DNA of 54,101 nt from Deltaproteobacteria bacterium RIFCSPLOWO2_12_FULL_60_19 (GTDB taxonomy: Bacteria; Desulfobacterota; Binatia; UBA9968): the NCBI GenBank assembly GCA_001798595.1, contig MGSS01000031.1, positions 1-54,101 on the forward strand. The letters are read 5' to 3'. This document shows, piece by piece, positions 1-6,625 of this stretch (within the stretch, counting starts at the first letter, position 1; every line of letters begins with the position of its first letter). Both the position numbers and the translations under genes were made by a program. Below the pieces are notes generated by a model that saw nothing but the letters and a program-made list of their open reading frames with translations, ran no database searches and had not been told where the DNA came from.

Positions 1-2
1 CG

Positions 3-467
3 GAGGCCACGTTGCGCGAGAGCGGCTGGAGTTTCCTGGAGCGCTCGGAGCTTATCTCCTTTTACTGGTCGCGTATGCGCGGATTCATTTCCAATCTTGC
101 GGCTTCGAAAAACTACAAGAACTATTACGCGGACCTCTACGCCCCGGATGCGCCCGGCTGGGCGGCGGCGAAGGAATCGTTTCTTCTTTTGAAACAAGTC
201 TGCCTGGATCACGGGATCAAGTTGCAAGTGGTCCTGCTTCCCGAGCTGCACCAGCTGCAACATTATCCTTTCGAGAAGGAATACGCAGCGGTGTCGGACT
301 TTTTACGGGCCAATGGAATCGAGCGTCTGGACTTGACGCCTTTTTTCAAGGGCGAAGCCGAGCCGGCGCGCCTTTGGGTGGCGCCCGACGACGGCCATCC
401 GAATTCCGCCGCGCACCGGCTCATCGCCCGGTATGCGTTTGATTTTATTTTTCCACGCGGGAGGTAG
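3..467 (+). CDS. SGNH-hydrolase-like protein, C-terminal part (5' end outside window)
   Basis: The reading frame is open from the left edge of the window and ends at TAG 465-467, so only the last ~154 codons are visible. A TTG at position 12 is in frame but is unlikely to be the real start because coding sequence continues upstream of it. The segment DDGHPNSAAHRLIA near the C-terminus resembles the block V D-x-x-H of SGNH/GDSL esterases, where the histidine is part of the catalytic triad. Proteins of this fold next to carbamoyltransferases often act on glycan O-acyl groups; that role here is inference. The nucleophile-bearing N-terminus lies outside the window. Confidence 0.65.
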   Translation, partial: EATLRESGWSFLERSELISFYWSRMRGFISNLAASKNYKNYYADLYAPDAPGWAAAKESFLLLKQVCLDHGIKLQVVLLPELHQLQHYPFEKEYAAVSDFLRANGIERLDLTPFFKGEAEPARLWVAPDDGHPNSAAHRLIARYAFDFIFPRGR

Positions 468-473
468 GAGAAG

Positions 474-608
474 GTGCTGAAGAACTTTTGGCGAAAGCAT
501 AAAAGATTAATCCTCATCTCGCTTCTGATCTATGTGGCCTTGACGCTCGTCGTGATTTTCGGCTCCTTGAATTCCACAGATTTGCCGTTCATTTATCAGA
601 TCCGCTGA
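474..608 (+). CDS. Small single-span membrane protein (44 aa), DUF5989-like
   Basis: A GTG start lies six bases after the previous stop and behind a purine-rich GGAGAAG stretch. The 44-residue product has a basic N-terminus (KNFWRKHKR), one hydrophobic helix and the tail LPFIYQIR. That tail echoes the APFIYTLF ending of the two DUF5989 proteins further down. The shape (aromatic/basic start, one membrane helix, FIY tail) and the position between an SGNH gene and a carbamoyltransferase suggest a divergent DUF5989-type peptide. No biochemical function is known. It is short, so the call rests on spacing, the start signal and the shared tail. Confidence 0.5.
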   Translation: MLKNFWRKHKRLILISLLIYVALTLVVIFGSLNSTDLPFIYQIR

Positions 609-616
609 CAGGCAAC

Positions 617-901
617 ATGCAACTCGAAGACGCGCAGGCGGCTGAAAAACCCGAGCCCATAAAGGAGCGGAGCGCGGTGCGCCGATTTTGGGAGGGCTGG
701 AAGCGGTTCGGGAAGAAAACCGGGGATATCCAGGCCCGTGGCCTTTTGACTTTTTTCTATTTCGTATTGCTGAGCCCGTTTGCGCTGGCGGTCCGTTGGT
801 GGAGCGATCCGCTGGCGATCAAGCCTCGTTCAGCGAAAGGGTGGCGCCCCAGGGGGGATGACGAGGAAACGCCACAAGAGCGGGCGACTCGGCAGTTCTA
901 G
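617..901 (+). CDS. Conserved hypothetical single-pass membrane protein (94 aa)
   Basis: ATG at 617 follows the previous stop by eight bases and the gene ends 11 bases before the carbamoyltransferase ATG, so it sits in the same operon. The first ~45 residues are charged and soluble. One hydrophobic segment (LLTFFYFVLLSPFALAVRW) spans about residues 43-61 and is followed by a basic, proline-containing tail ending in RQF. No enzyme motif is visible. I recall small proteins of this design beside NodU/CmcH-type carbamoyltransferases, which suggests an accessory role at the membrane, but this is context only. Confidence 0.6.
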   Translation: MQLEDAQAAEKPEPIKERSAVRRFWEGWKRFGKKTGDIQARGLLTFFYFVLLSPFALAVRWWSDPLAIKPRSAKGWRPRGDDEETPQERATRQF

Positions 902-912
902 CAAGGATTTTG

Positions 913-2700
913 ATGGACATCCTGGGTATCTCTTGCTACTTCCACGATGCGTCGTCGGCGCTGCTGCGCGACGGCCGGTTGATCGCCGCGGCGGAAGAGG
1001 AGCGGTTCACCCGCAAGAAGCACGACTACGAGTTTCCGCAGCGGGCCATCGACTTTTGTCTTCGGTTGGGCGGCCTACAGGCGGCCGATCTGGACTATGT
1101 CGTCTTTTTTGAGAAGCCCTTCCTGAAATTCGAGAGACTTATCCTATCCAGCCTGCAGACCTTTCCACGCTCACATCGGGTTTTTCGCGAGGCGATGGTC
1201 ACCTGGCTTGGCGACAAGTTGTGGATCAAACATCTTATTCAGAATCGGCTTGGGGTGCCGTCGTCGAAGGTGCTTTTCAGCGAGCATCATCTATCGCACG
1301 CCGCCAGCGCCTTTTTCTGCTCGCCCTTCGAGGAGGCGGCGATCCTGACGGTGGACGGAGTGGGGGAGTGGGCGACGGCCAGCTTCGGGGTAGGCAAGGA
1401 CCGTGAGATCAAATTGTTCGGAGAGATCCGCTTTCCCCATTCTCTCGGGCTTCTCTACAGCGCATTTACGGCTTTTTTGGGATTCGAAGTCAACGAAGGG
1501 GAGTACAAGGTGATGGGGATGGCGCCGTTCGGGACGCCTCGGTACGTGGACAAGGTGCGCAAGGTGATCCGGCTCGGTCAAGACGGCAGCTTTGAACTCG
1601 ACATGGACTATTTCTCGTTTCACTACTCGACGGATAAGACCTTCAACGGAAAATTCGAAGCGCTTTTTGGGCCGCCGCGCAGTTCGCAAGCCTACTTTTT
1701 TACCCCGACAAGCGGATATCCGTCCTATTTCGGCGAAAAGCCGTCGAACTACAACGAGCTGGCGAAACAGAACCAGTACTATGCCGACGTGGCCGCGAGC
1801 ATTCAGGCGGTGACGGAAGAGGCCCTGCTGGGGATGGCTCGCCATGTCCACCGGCAAACGGGCCTCAAGCGCCTCTGCATGGCCGGAGGGGTCGCCCTGA
1901 ACAGCGTCGCCAACGGCAGGATTCTCAGGGAAACCCCCTTCGAGCAGATTTACGTGCAACCGTCGGCGGGAGACGGAGGCGGGTCGGTCGGGGCCGCGCT
2001 CTATGCGTATCACATGGCGCTCGGCAGGCCGCGCAAGTTTGTCATGGAGCACGCTTACTGGGGGCAGGAACACTCCGCGGGAGAGATTGAAGAGTTTCTG
2101 ACCAGCGAGGGGATCCGTCACGAGCAGTTTGGCGATGAGGATAAACTGATCGAGCGGGTGGTGAAAGGGCTTGAGGAGGGAAAGGCGGTCGGATGGCTGC
2201 AGGGACGTTTTGAATGGGGGCCGAGGGCGCTCGGCAACCGCAGCATTTTGGCCGATCCTCGGCGGGCCGAGATGAAGGACCTGGTCAACGTGAAGATCAA
2301 GTTCCGCGAGCCGTTTCGTCCCTTTGCGCCGTCGGTCCTGGCGGAGCGGGCCGAGGACTACTTCGCCCTGCCGGAGGCCGCGAGCCATTACCCCGCGCGT
2401 TTCATGTTATATGTCGTTGGCGTGAAACCGGAGCGCCGGGAGACCATTCCCGCGGTCACGCACGTGGACGGCACCGGAAGGCTTCAAACGGTGTGCCGGG
2501 AAACGAATCCGAGGTATTACCGGCTGATCGAGACTTTTGGGCAGGCCACCGGGGTGCCGATTTTGCTCAACACTTCTTTCAACCTCAAGGGCGAACCTAT
2601 CGTAAACACCCCCCGAGAAGCCTTTTTCACGTTTATGCGCAGCGGGCTGGATGTCCTGGTCCTGGGGGATTATTTGATCGAGAAGGCTGCGCTGGCTTGA
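913..2700 (+). CDS. Carbamoyltransferase, NodU/CmcH/TobZ family
   Basis: The 595-residue protein has the length and two-part layout of O-carbamoyltransferases. The N-terminal YrdC/Kae1-like part opens with ILGISCYFHDASSALL and carries EEERFTRKKHD and the metal-site histidines in SEHHLSHAASAF. The C-terminal part includes GPRALGNRSILADPR and NTSFNLKGEPIV. The family transfers a carbamoyl group from carbamoyl phosphate to a hydroxyl of a sugar or natural product via a carbamoyl-adenylate; the acceptor here is unknown. ATG 913 is preferred to the in-frame TTG 910 because AAGGA sits a few bases upstream. The last 20 codons are duplicated at 4378-4441. DUF5989 follows 13 bases downstream. Confidence 0.93.
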   Translation: MDILGISCYFHDASSALLRDGRLIAAAEEERFTRKKHDYEFPQRAIDFCLRLGGLQAADLDYVVFFEKPFLKFERLILSSLQTFPRSHRVFREAMVTWLGDKLWIKHLIQNRLGVPSSKVLFSEHHLSHAASAFFCSPFEEAAILTVDGVGEWATASFGVGKDREIKLFGEIRFPHSLGLLYSAFTAFLGFEVNEGEYKVMGMAPFGTPRYVDKVRKVIRLGQDGSFELDMDYFSFHYSTDKTFNGKFEALFGPPRSSQAYFFTPTSGYPSYFGEKPSNYNELAKQNQYYADVAASIQAVTEEALLGMARHVHRQTGLKRLCMAGGVALNSVANGRILRETPFEQIYVQPSAGDGGGSVGAALYAYHMALGRPRKFVMEHAYWGQEHSAGEIEEFLTSEGIRHEQFGDEDKLIERVVKGLEEGKAVGWLQGRFEWGPRALGNRSILADPRRAEMKDLVNVKIKFREPFRPFAPSVLAERAEDYFALPEAASHYPARFMLYVVGVKPERRETIPAVTHVDGTGRLQTVCRETNPRYYRLIETFGQATGVPILLNTSFNLKGEPIVNTPREAFFTFMRSGLDVLVLGDYLIEKAALA

Positions 2701-2893
2701 GGAGGTTATCCGTATGAGATTGATCGAAAGTCTTGCCGTCCGTCTCGGGATTTTCGCCGAGCTGCTCTCATTTTTCTGGCACAACAAATGGTGGTGGCTC
2801 ACCCCGATGATTTTCTTCCTGCTCGGCTTCGGCGCGCTCATCATCTTCGCCCAAAGCAGCGCCGTGGCGCCCTTTATTTATACGCTGTTCTAG
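2637..2893 (+). repeat. Direct repeat, copy 1 (257 bp): carbamoyltransferase 3' end plus DUF5989
   Basis: This segment matches 4378-4634 without gaps, offset 1741. The first 130 bases (to 2766) are identical. The remaining 127 bases differ at about 15 positions, mostly third codon positions. The repeat starts inside the carbamoyltransferase and stops exactly at the DUF5989 stop codon. Confidence 0.95.
2714..2893 (+). CDS. DUF5989 family small membrane protein, copy 1 (59 aa)
   Basis: ATG 2714 has a strong AGGAGG ribosome site 8 bases upstream, directly after the carbamoyltransferase stop. The product has a short amphipathic start, the tryptophan cluster NKWWW, one membrane helix and the family ending QSSAVAPFIYTLF. 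DUF5989 proteins are about 50 residues and are often found beside carbamoyltransferases in polysaccharide or natural-product clusters. Their role is unknown; a membrane anchor or accessory for the carbamoyltransferase is inference. A near copy lies at 4455-4634. Confidence 0.8.
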   Translation: MRLIESLAVRLGIFAELLSFFWHNKWWWLTPMIFFLLGFGALIIFAQSSAVAPFIYTLF

Positions 2894-2955
2894 CGTCTTG
2901 GAATCAAAGTTCGTTTACAAAATCGAGCCGCGGATTCAAATTAAGGAGCGCCACT

Positions 2956-4242
2956 ATGCTTCGGAAGCTTTGCGTCGGGATTCTGATCCTATCTGTGTTA
3001 TGGGAAGCAGGATTGCGAATGTACCCGAGGGTTATCCCAGCCAGACTCCTGATCAATTTTCAGGAAGATCTTCGACGAGAGATCGCGCATCGAACGCAGT
3101 GGCCTACAATACATGACACGGTGCTCCTTGACCGCGATGATGGCGGACCGCCCCTGCGTATTTTCAAGCCGTTTACCCGGATCGCGTTCAAAATTAAGAC
3201 CTTGGGGGGCGTCCAGAGTGAGACGATGGACAAGATGGGTTTTTGCAATCCGCCGCAAAACAGTTACGATCTGGGTGCGATTGACATCATTACCATCGGT
3301 GACTCCTTCACATGGTGCACGTCGGTCCACGCAGAAGACACCTGGACCAGCCGACTATCGTCTTTTACCGGTCGCTCCGTCTATAACCTCGGGAAGGAGG
3401 GAATCGGCCCGTACGAATACATCCAGATTTTCAAGAAGTTGGGCGCGCCGAAGGCCCCGCGGGTCGTCGTGATGAGTATTTACGAAGGGAACGACCTGCG
3501 GGATGCGCTTGAGTATCGGTTCTATAAGCTGGCGGCGGAGGGGCAGCCAGCCGGCCCCGAAGTCTCGAGCGACTGCCGCGTTAAGGAAAGTCCATGGTGT
3601 GTTCTCTGTTTTGCCCTTCGCAGAGGGCCAATGGGGCGCTTCAGTTACGCATGGAACCTCACGGTAACTGCGCTTGACTACATCCGTCAGGGCACGCAGC
3701 GACTACTGTTACGCGTTTTTGGTTCGCGAGGGAGAGACGATTCAAAAGTGAATTTCCGTTATCGTCTCGCGCTCCCCGGAGAGGTTGTTCCTTTCAATGT
3801 CAGCAATACCGACAAGGACGAGGTGGTTCATGCAAAATGCCTGCGCGATAGACAAATCGATCTGGAGGTGTTCACGGAAGCGTTGCGAGATTTCCTGAGA
3901 CTTTCGCGGCGATACGGTTTTGCCCCGGTCGTGACCTATATTCCCTCGGCGCATACAACCTATGCCGCCACGGTTGTGTTTGATCAGCCGGCCTTGAGCG
4001 ATCTTATGCCCTGGTTCAGCCGGGCGCAACGTAGCTATTTCAAAACTAAAGCAACCGAGTTGGGTTATGTTTTTGTAGATTTAACTCCGGCTCTTCAGGC
4101 CGCGGCGGCGGCCAACGGTATCCGGAATTTGCTTTACGATCCGGTCAATCTGCATCTGACGCAACGCGGGCACGCGGTTGTTGCCGAGGCTCTGAGCGGC
4201 GCGATACGTAGTTCGGCTGTTGCATTACAGCCGAGACCATGA
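2956..4242 (+). CDS. SGNH/GDSL hydrolase-like protein with N-terminal membrane segment
   Basis: ATG 2956 is chosen because AAGGAG lies 6-7 bases upstream and a hydrophobic signal or anchor (LCVGILILSVLWEAGL) follows at once. The frame is open further upstream but overlaps DUF5989. The 428-residue product carries the SGNH nucleophile block TIGDSFTW near residue 117, a GND-type block (YEGNDLRD) and a C-terminal D..NLHLTQRGH block with the expected histidine. These are the landmarks of AlgX/OatA-type esterases or acyltransferases acting outside the membrane. It lies between the two halves of the direct repeat, so it may have arrived or been moved with the duplication. Substrate unknown. Confidence 0.75.
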   Translation: MLRKLCVGILILSVLWEAGLRMYPRVIPARLLINFQEDLRREIAHRTQWPTIHDTVLLDRDDGGPPLRIFKPFTRIAFKIKTLGGVQSETMDKMGFCNPPQNSYDLGAIDIITIGDSFTWCTSVHAEDTWTSRLSSFTGRSVYNLGKEGIGPYEYIQIFKKLGAPKAPRVVVMSIYEGNDLRDALEYRFYKLAAEGQPAGPEVSSDCRVKESPWCVLCFALRRGPMGRFSYAWNLTVTALDYIRQGTQRLLLRVFGSRGRDDSKVNFRYRLALPGEVVPFNVSNTDKDEVVHAKCLRDRQIDLEVFTEALRDFLRLSRRYGFAPVVTYIPSAHTTYAATVVFDQPALSDLMPWFSRAQRSYFKTKATELGYVFVDLTPALQAAAAANGIRNLLYDPVNLHLTQRGHAVVAEALSGAIRSSAVALQPRP

Positions 4243-4377
4243 AAAGGGAAAGGGCATGGAAGGCCGGAATCTCGCCGGCAGGGTTCACGGACTTCATGGG
4301 CAACCACTCTCGCTCGGAGATCGAGAAAGCGCCGGCGCGGCGTTCACGGAAAGCCGCAACAGGCCTACCCCATTGGC

Positions 4378-4441
4378 GCGCAGCGGGCTGGATGTCCTGG
4401 TCCTGGGGGATTATTTGATCGAGAAGGCTGCGCTGGCTTGA
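4378..4441 (+). pseudogene. Carbamoyltransferase C-terminal remnant
   Basis: The last ~20 codons of a carbamoyltransferase (SGLDVLVLGDYLIEKAALA then TGA) are base-for-base identical to 2637-2700. No catalytic part precedes them, so this is a leftover of duplication or deletion, not a gene. It still supplies the AGGAGG ribosome site and the immediate upstream context of the second DUF5989 gene. Confidence 0.9.
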
Positions 4442-4454
4442 GGAGGTTATCCGT

Positions 4455-4634
4455 ATGAGATTGATCGAAAGTCTTGCCGTCCGTCTCGGGATTTTCGCCG
4501 AGCTGCTGTCATTTTTCTGGCACAACAAGTGGTGGTGGCTGACGCCGATGATTGTCTGTCTGCTCGGCTTTGGCGCGCTTATTATTTTCGCCCAAAGCAG
4601 CGCCGTGACGCCGTTCATCTATACGCTGTTCTAG
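4455..4634 (+). CDS. DUF5989 family small membrane protein, copy 2 (59 aa)
   Basis: It is the same length as copy 1, with the same AGGAGG site 8 bases before ATG 4455. The protein differs from copy 1 at three positions: two phenylalanines of the membrane helix become V and C, and A becomes T in SSAVTPFIYTLF. Most of the ~15 DNA differences are silent and all lie in the 3' half. Silent divergence with a conserved protein indicates both genes have been under selection as paralogues. Confidence 0.78.
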   Translation: MRLIESLAVRLGIFAELLSFFWHNKWWWLTPMIVCLLGFGALIIFAQSSAVTPFIYTLF

Positions 4635-4662
4635 CAGAGGGCGCTATGAGGAAAAGAGCGTC

Positions 4663-5850
4663 GTGAAAAAGAGCATCTCGGCCAAGATATTGCTTGCCGT
4701 ATTTGGTGTTTTCTTGGCCCTTCTGATTCTCGAGGCGGTCTTTCGTTTAGTCAACATAGTAAAGTTAAAAGAACGCCTCGCCCCTCAGCGGCAAGGACGC
4801 CCCTTTGCCGCCGATCCTAACTTATACATGAACCCGGTTCATGAGCTCTTTGGCTGGTTTTTCTTCCCTAACAACGAGTTTATATTCACATCAAGACGCG
4901 ACGAATTTCGCGTTCGGGTCAAGATCAACTCCAAGGGTCTCCGTGACCGGGAGTATCCGTATGAAAAGGGAGAAGGGGTCTTCCGGATCCTGGTATTGGG
5001 AGATTCGTTTTCTGCAGCCCTCCAGGTTCCCCTTGAGGAAATTTGGCATGAGATTGTCGAACGGAGATTAAACGGGCCTGCGCGAACCGACACGAAGGTG
5101 GAAATCATCAATGCCGGCGTTCCGGGTTGGGGTACGGGACAGCAGTTGCTCTACTATCGATACGAAGGATATAAATACAACCCCGACCTGATTCTTCTGC
5201 AGTTCTATCTCAACGATATCTCTGATAACGATGCAACCATTCAGGAAGAGCGCCCTAAGCTCGGCAAACCTTTTTTTGTTTTGAATGGCGAACAGCTGGA
5301 GCTTCAGAACTTTCCATATCGACGGCGCGTCTCTTCCGCTTCGCCTCAATGGCGCTATTTTTTTGCTCCTCTCGTCGACAAACTGTATCGAGTGTTTTTT
5401 TCTGATCGTGAAATGCGGCAGGTTCCACACCAGCTTTTGTATTTGGCGGCGAACTATCCCCCGCAAGATCAGACCCGTTGGCGATTGACCACGAGACTGA
5501 TCAAGGAACTAAACACAGAGGCAACCCAACACGGGGCCAGGCTCGCGGTCCTTTACATCCCGGAGAGGCGGCAAGTCCACCCGCAGATTTGGGATGAGAC
5601 ATTGATTAGATACCCAAAAGCAAGGGAAGTGGTATGGGATCTGGACAAGCCGAACCGCTCGCTCGGGAAGTTCCTGGAGCAGGAAGGGATCAGCTACCTG
5701 GATTGGACAGCCTCTTTTCGTGAGCGCGCGGTTAAGGAGGGCCGGCCTTTCTACTTCCTACGCGATCATCACCTAAACCCCGAGGGAAACCGCCTCGGGA
5801 GCGATCTGCTCTATGAATGGCTGCTTAAAGAACGCCGCGTGCCGCGTTGA
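4663..5850 (+). CDS. SGNH hydrolase-like protein with N-terminal signal anchor
   Basis: GTG 4663 starts a 395-residue protein with a basic start and a long hydrophobic helix (ILLAVFGVFLALLILEAVF). The nucleophile block LVLGDSFSAALQV lies near residue 112. An oxyanion-type asparagine follows in QFYLNDISDN, and DHHLNPEGNRL near residue 381 supplies the catalytic Asp/His. A tiny ORF, MRKRAS (4646-4666), ends on the TGA that overlaps this GTG, which could couple translation. The gene has visibly lower GC than the pyr genes after it. Probably an envelope-side esterase or acyltransferase of the same cluster; the substrate is not visible. Confidence 0.75.
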   Translation: MKKSISAKILLAVFGVFLALLILEAVFRLVNIVKLKERLAPQRQGRPFAADPNLYMNPVHELFGWFFFPNNEFIFTSRRDEFRVRVKINSKGLRDREYPYEKGEGVFRILVLGDSFSAALQVPLEEIWHEIVERRLNGPARTDTKVEIINAGVPGWGTGQQLLYYRYEGYKYNPDLILLQFYLNDISDNDATIQEERPKLGKPFFVLNGEQLELQNFPYRRRVSSASPQWRYFFAPLVDKLYRVFFSDREMRQVPHQLLYLAANYPPQDQTRWRLTTRLIKELNTEATQHGARLAVLYIPERRQVHPQIWDETLIRYPKAREVVWDLDKPNRSLGKFLEQEGISYLDWTASFRERAVKEGRPFYFLRDHHLNPEGNRLGSDLLYEWLLKERRVPR

Positions 5851-5925
5851 CGGCCCGCGTGTTCCGTAAAACCGTTCGCCTCGTCCATGCCCATGTAGCT
5901 TACTGGAGCTCGATCACAGTCTCTC

Positions 5926-5954
5926 TTGACTTCGCCTGCAAACCGGCATATAAA
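5926..5954 (+). promoter_or_regulatory. Sigma-70-type promoter of the pyr operon
   Basis: TTGACT (5926-5931) and TATAAA (5949-5954) are separated by 17 bases. Transcription would start near 5961, about ten bases before the PyrR-binding loop, which gives a compact leader. Confidence 0.75.
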
Positions 5955-5964
5955 AACTTCAGCC

Positions 5965-5994
5965 TTTTAAACCAATCCTGCGAGATTGGGAAGG
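5965..5994 (+). promoter_or_regulatory. PyrR-binding RNA loop (anti-antiterminator) of the pyr leader
   Basis: The leader reads AATCCTGCGAGATT (5974-5987) followed by GGGAAGG. This matches the known PyrR-binding consensus ARUCCNGNGAGGYU at all but one position, and the exception (A for G) makes a U-A pair in the stem. CCAAU pairs with AUUGG around the conserved loop. AAGGGT (5991-5996) can alternatively pair with ACCCTT (6038-6043) in the terminator's left arm, giving the antiterminator. PyrR bound with UMP would hold this loop and let the terminator form; this is the established mechanism, applied here by inference. Confidence 0.85.
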
Positions 5995-6034
5995 GTGATA
6001 TGAAAACCGAAAACGTAATCCATCAGTACGCTCG

Positions 6035-6070
6035 AAGACCCTTGCGGTGACCCCGCAGGGGTCTTTTTTT
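6035..6070 (+). terminator. Intrinsic attenuator terminator of the pyr operon
   Basis: A 13-bp stem with one G-U pair (AAGACCC..GCGG with CCGC.GGGGTCTT) closes a 5-base loop (6048-6052) and is followed by seven T. It ends four bases before the pyrR ATG. The GGGG of its right arm (6058-6061) is the only purine-rich stretch near that ATG, so the hairpin may also hide the ribosome site. Confidence 0.88.
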
Positions 6071-6073
6071 GTT

Positions 6074-6616
6074 ATGGAACCGGAGAAGAGGATTCTGCTC
6101 GAAGCGGAGGATATCCGGCGGACGATCAGCCGGATGGCGCACGAGGTGATCGAGAAGTGTGGCGGCGCCGGGGACCTCGCGCTGGTCGGCATCCGGTCGC
6201 GCGGGGCGCATCTCGTGCGGCGGCTGGCCGATAAGATCGGGAGCCTGAGCGGAAGCGCGCCGCCCGTGGGCGTTGTGGACGTTACGCCGTACCGGGACGA
6301 CGTGACGAAGCCCTCCACGGATCATCCGGCGCGGATGGATACGCCGGTCGCTATCGACGATCGGACGGTGGTGCTCGTGGACGACGTTATCTATCGGGGA
6401 CGCACCGTACGCGCCGCCCTGGACATGATCGGACACCTGGGAAAGCCGAAGAAGGTTTTGCTCGCCATTCTCATCGATCGCGGCCACCGCGAGCTGCCGA
6501 TCCGGCCCGATATCGTGGGAAAAAACGTGCGGGCGGAGGAGTCCGAGCGCGTCAACGTGTTGCTCGAAGAATCGGACGGTGTCGATCAGGTGACGGTGAC
6601 GAAACAGGAGAGATAA
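6074..6616 (+). CDS. pyrR: PyrR: pyr operon attenuator protein / uracil phosphoribosyltransferase
   Basis: The 180-residue protein has the family length and the PRPP loop [18 protein letters not shown] near residues 97-114, with the LVGIRSRG strand at about 37-44. PyrR binds the pyr leader RNA when UMP is high and ends transcription; many also convert uracil and PRPP to UMP. The matching RNA site lies just upstream, so autoregulation is well supported. ATG 6074 is the natural start; an in-frame GTG at 6047 lies inside the terminator hairpin and is unlikely. A second PyrR domain is fused to the next gene product. Confidence 0.93.
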   Translation: MEPEKRILLEAEDIRRTISRMAHEVIEKCGGAGDLALVGIRSRGAHLVRRLADKIGSLSGSAPPVGVVDVTPYRDDVTKPSTDHPARMDTPVAIDDRTVVLVDDVIYRGRTVRAALDMIGHLGKPKKVLLAILIDRGHRELPIRPDIVGKNVRAEESERVNVLLEESDGVDQVTVTKQER

Positions 6617-6625
6617 ACCTCGGAA

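Larger units (their letters stand above)
4378..4634 (+). repeat. Direct repeat, copy 2 (257 bp)
   Basis: This is the second copy of 2637-2893. It begins abruptly inside what would be carbamoyltransferase codon ~575 and carries that gene's stop codon, the ribosome site and a full second DUF5989 gene. The upstream 135 bases (4243-4377) match nothing I recognise. Confidence 0.95.

Noticed and set aside
5847-6050. 67-codon frame across the pyr leader
   Set aside because: It runs through the promoter, PyrR loop and terminator arm and has no protein-like features.
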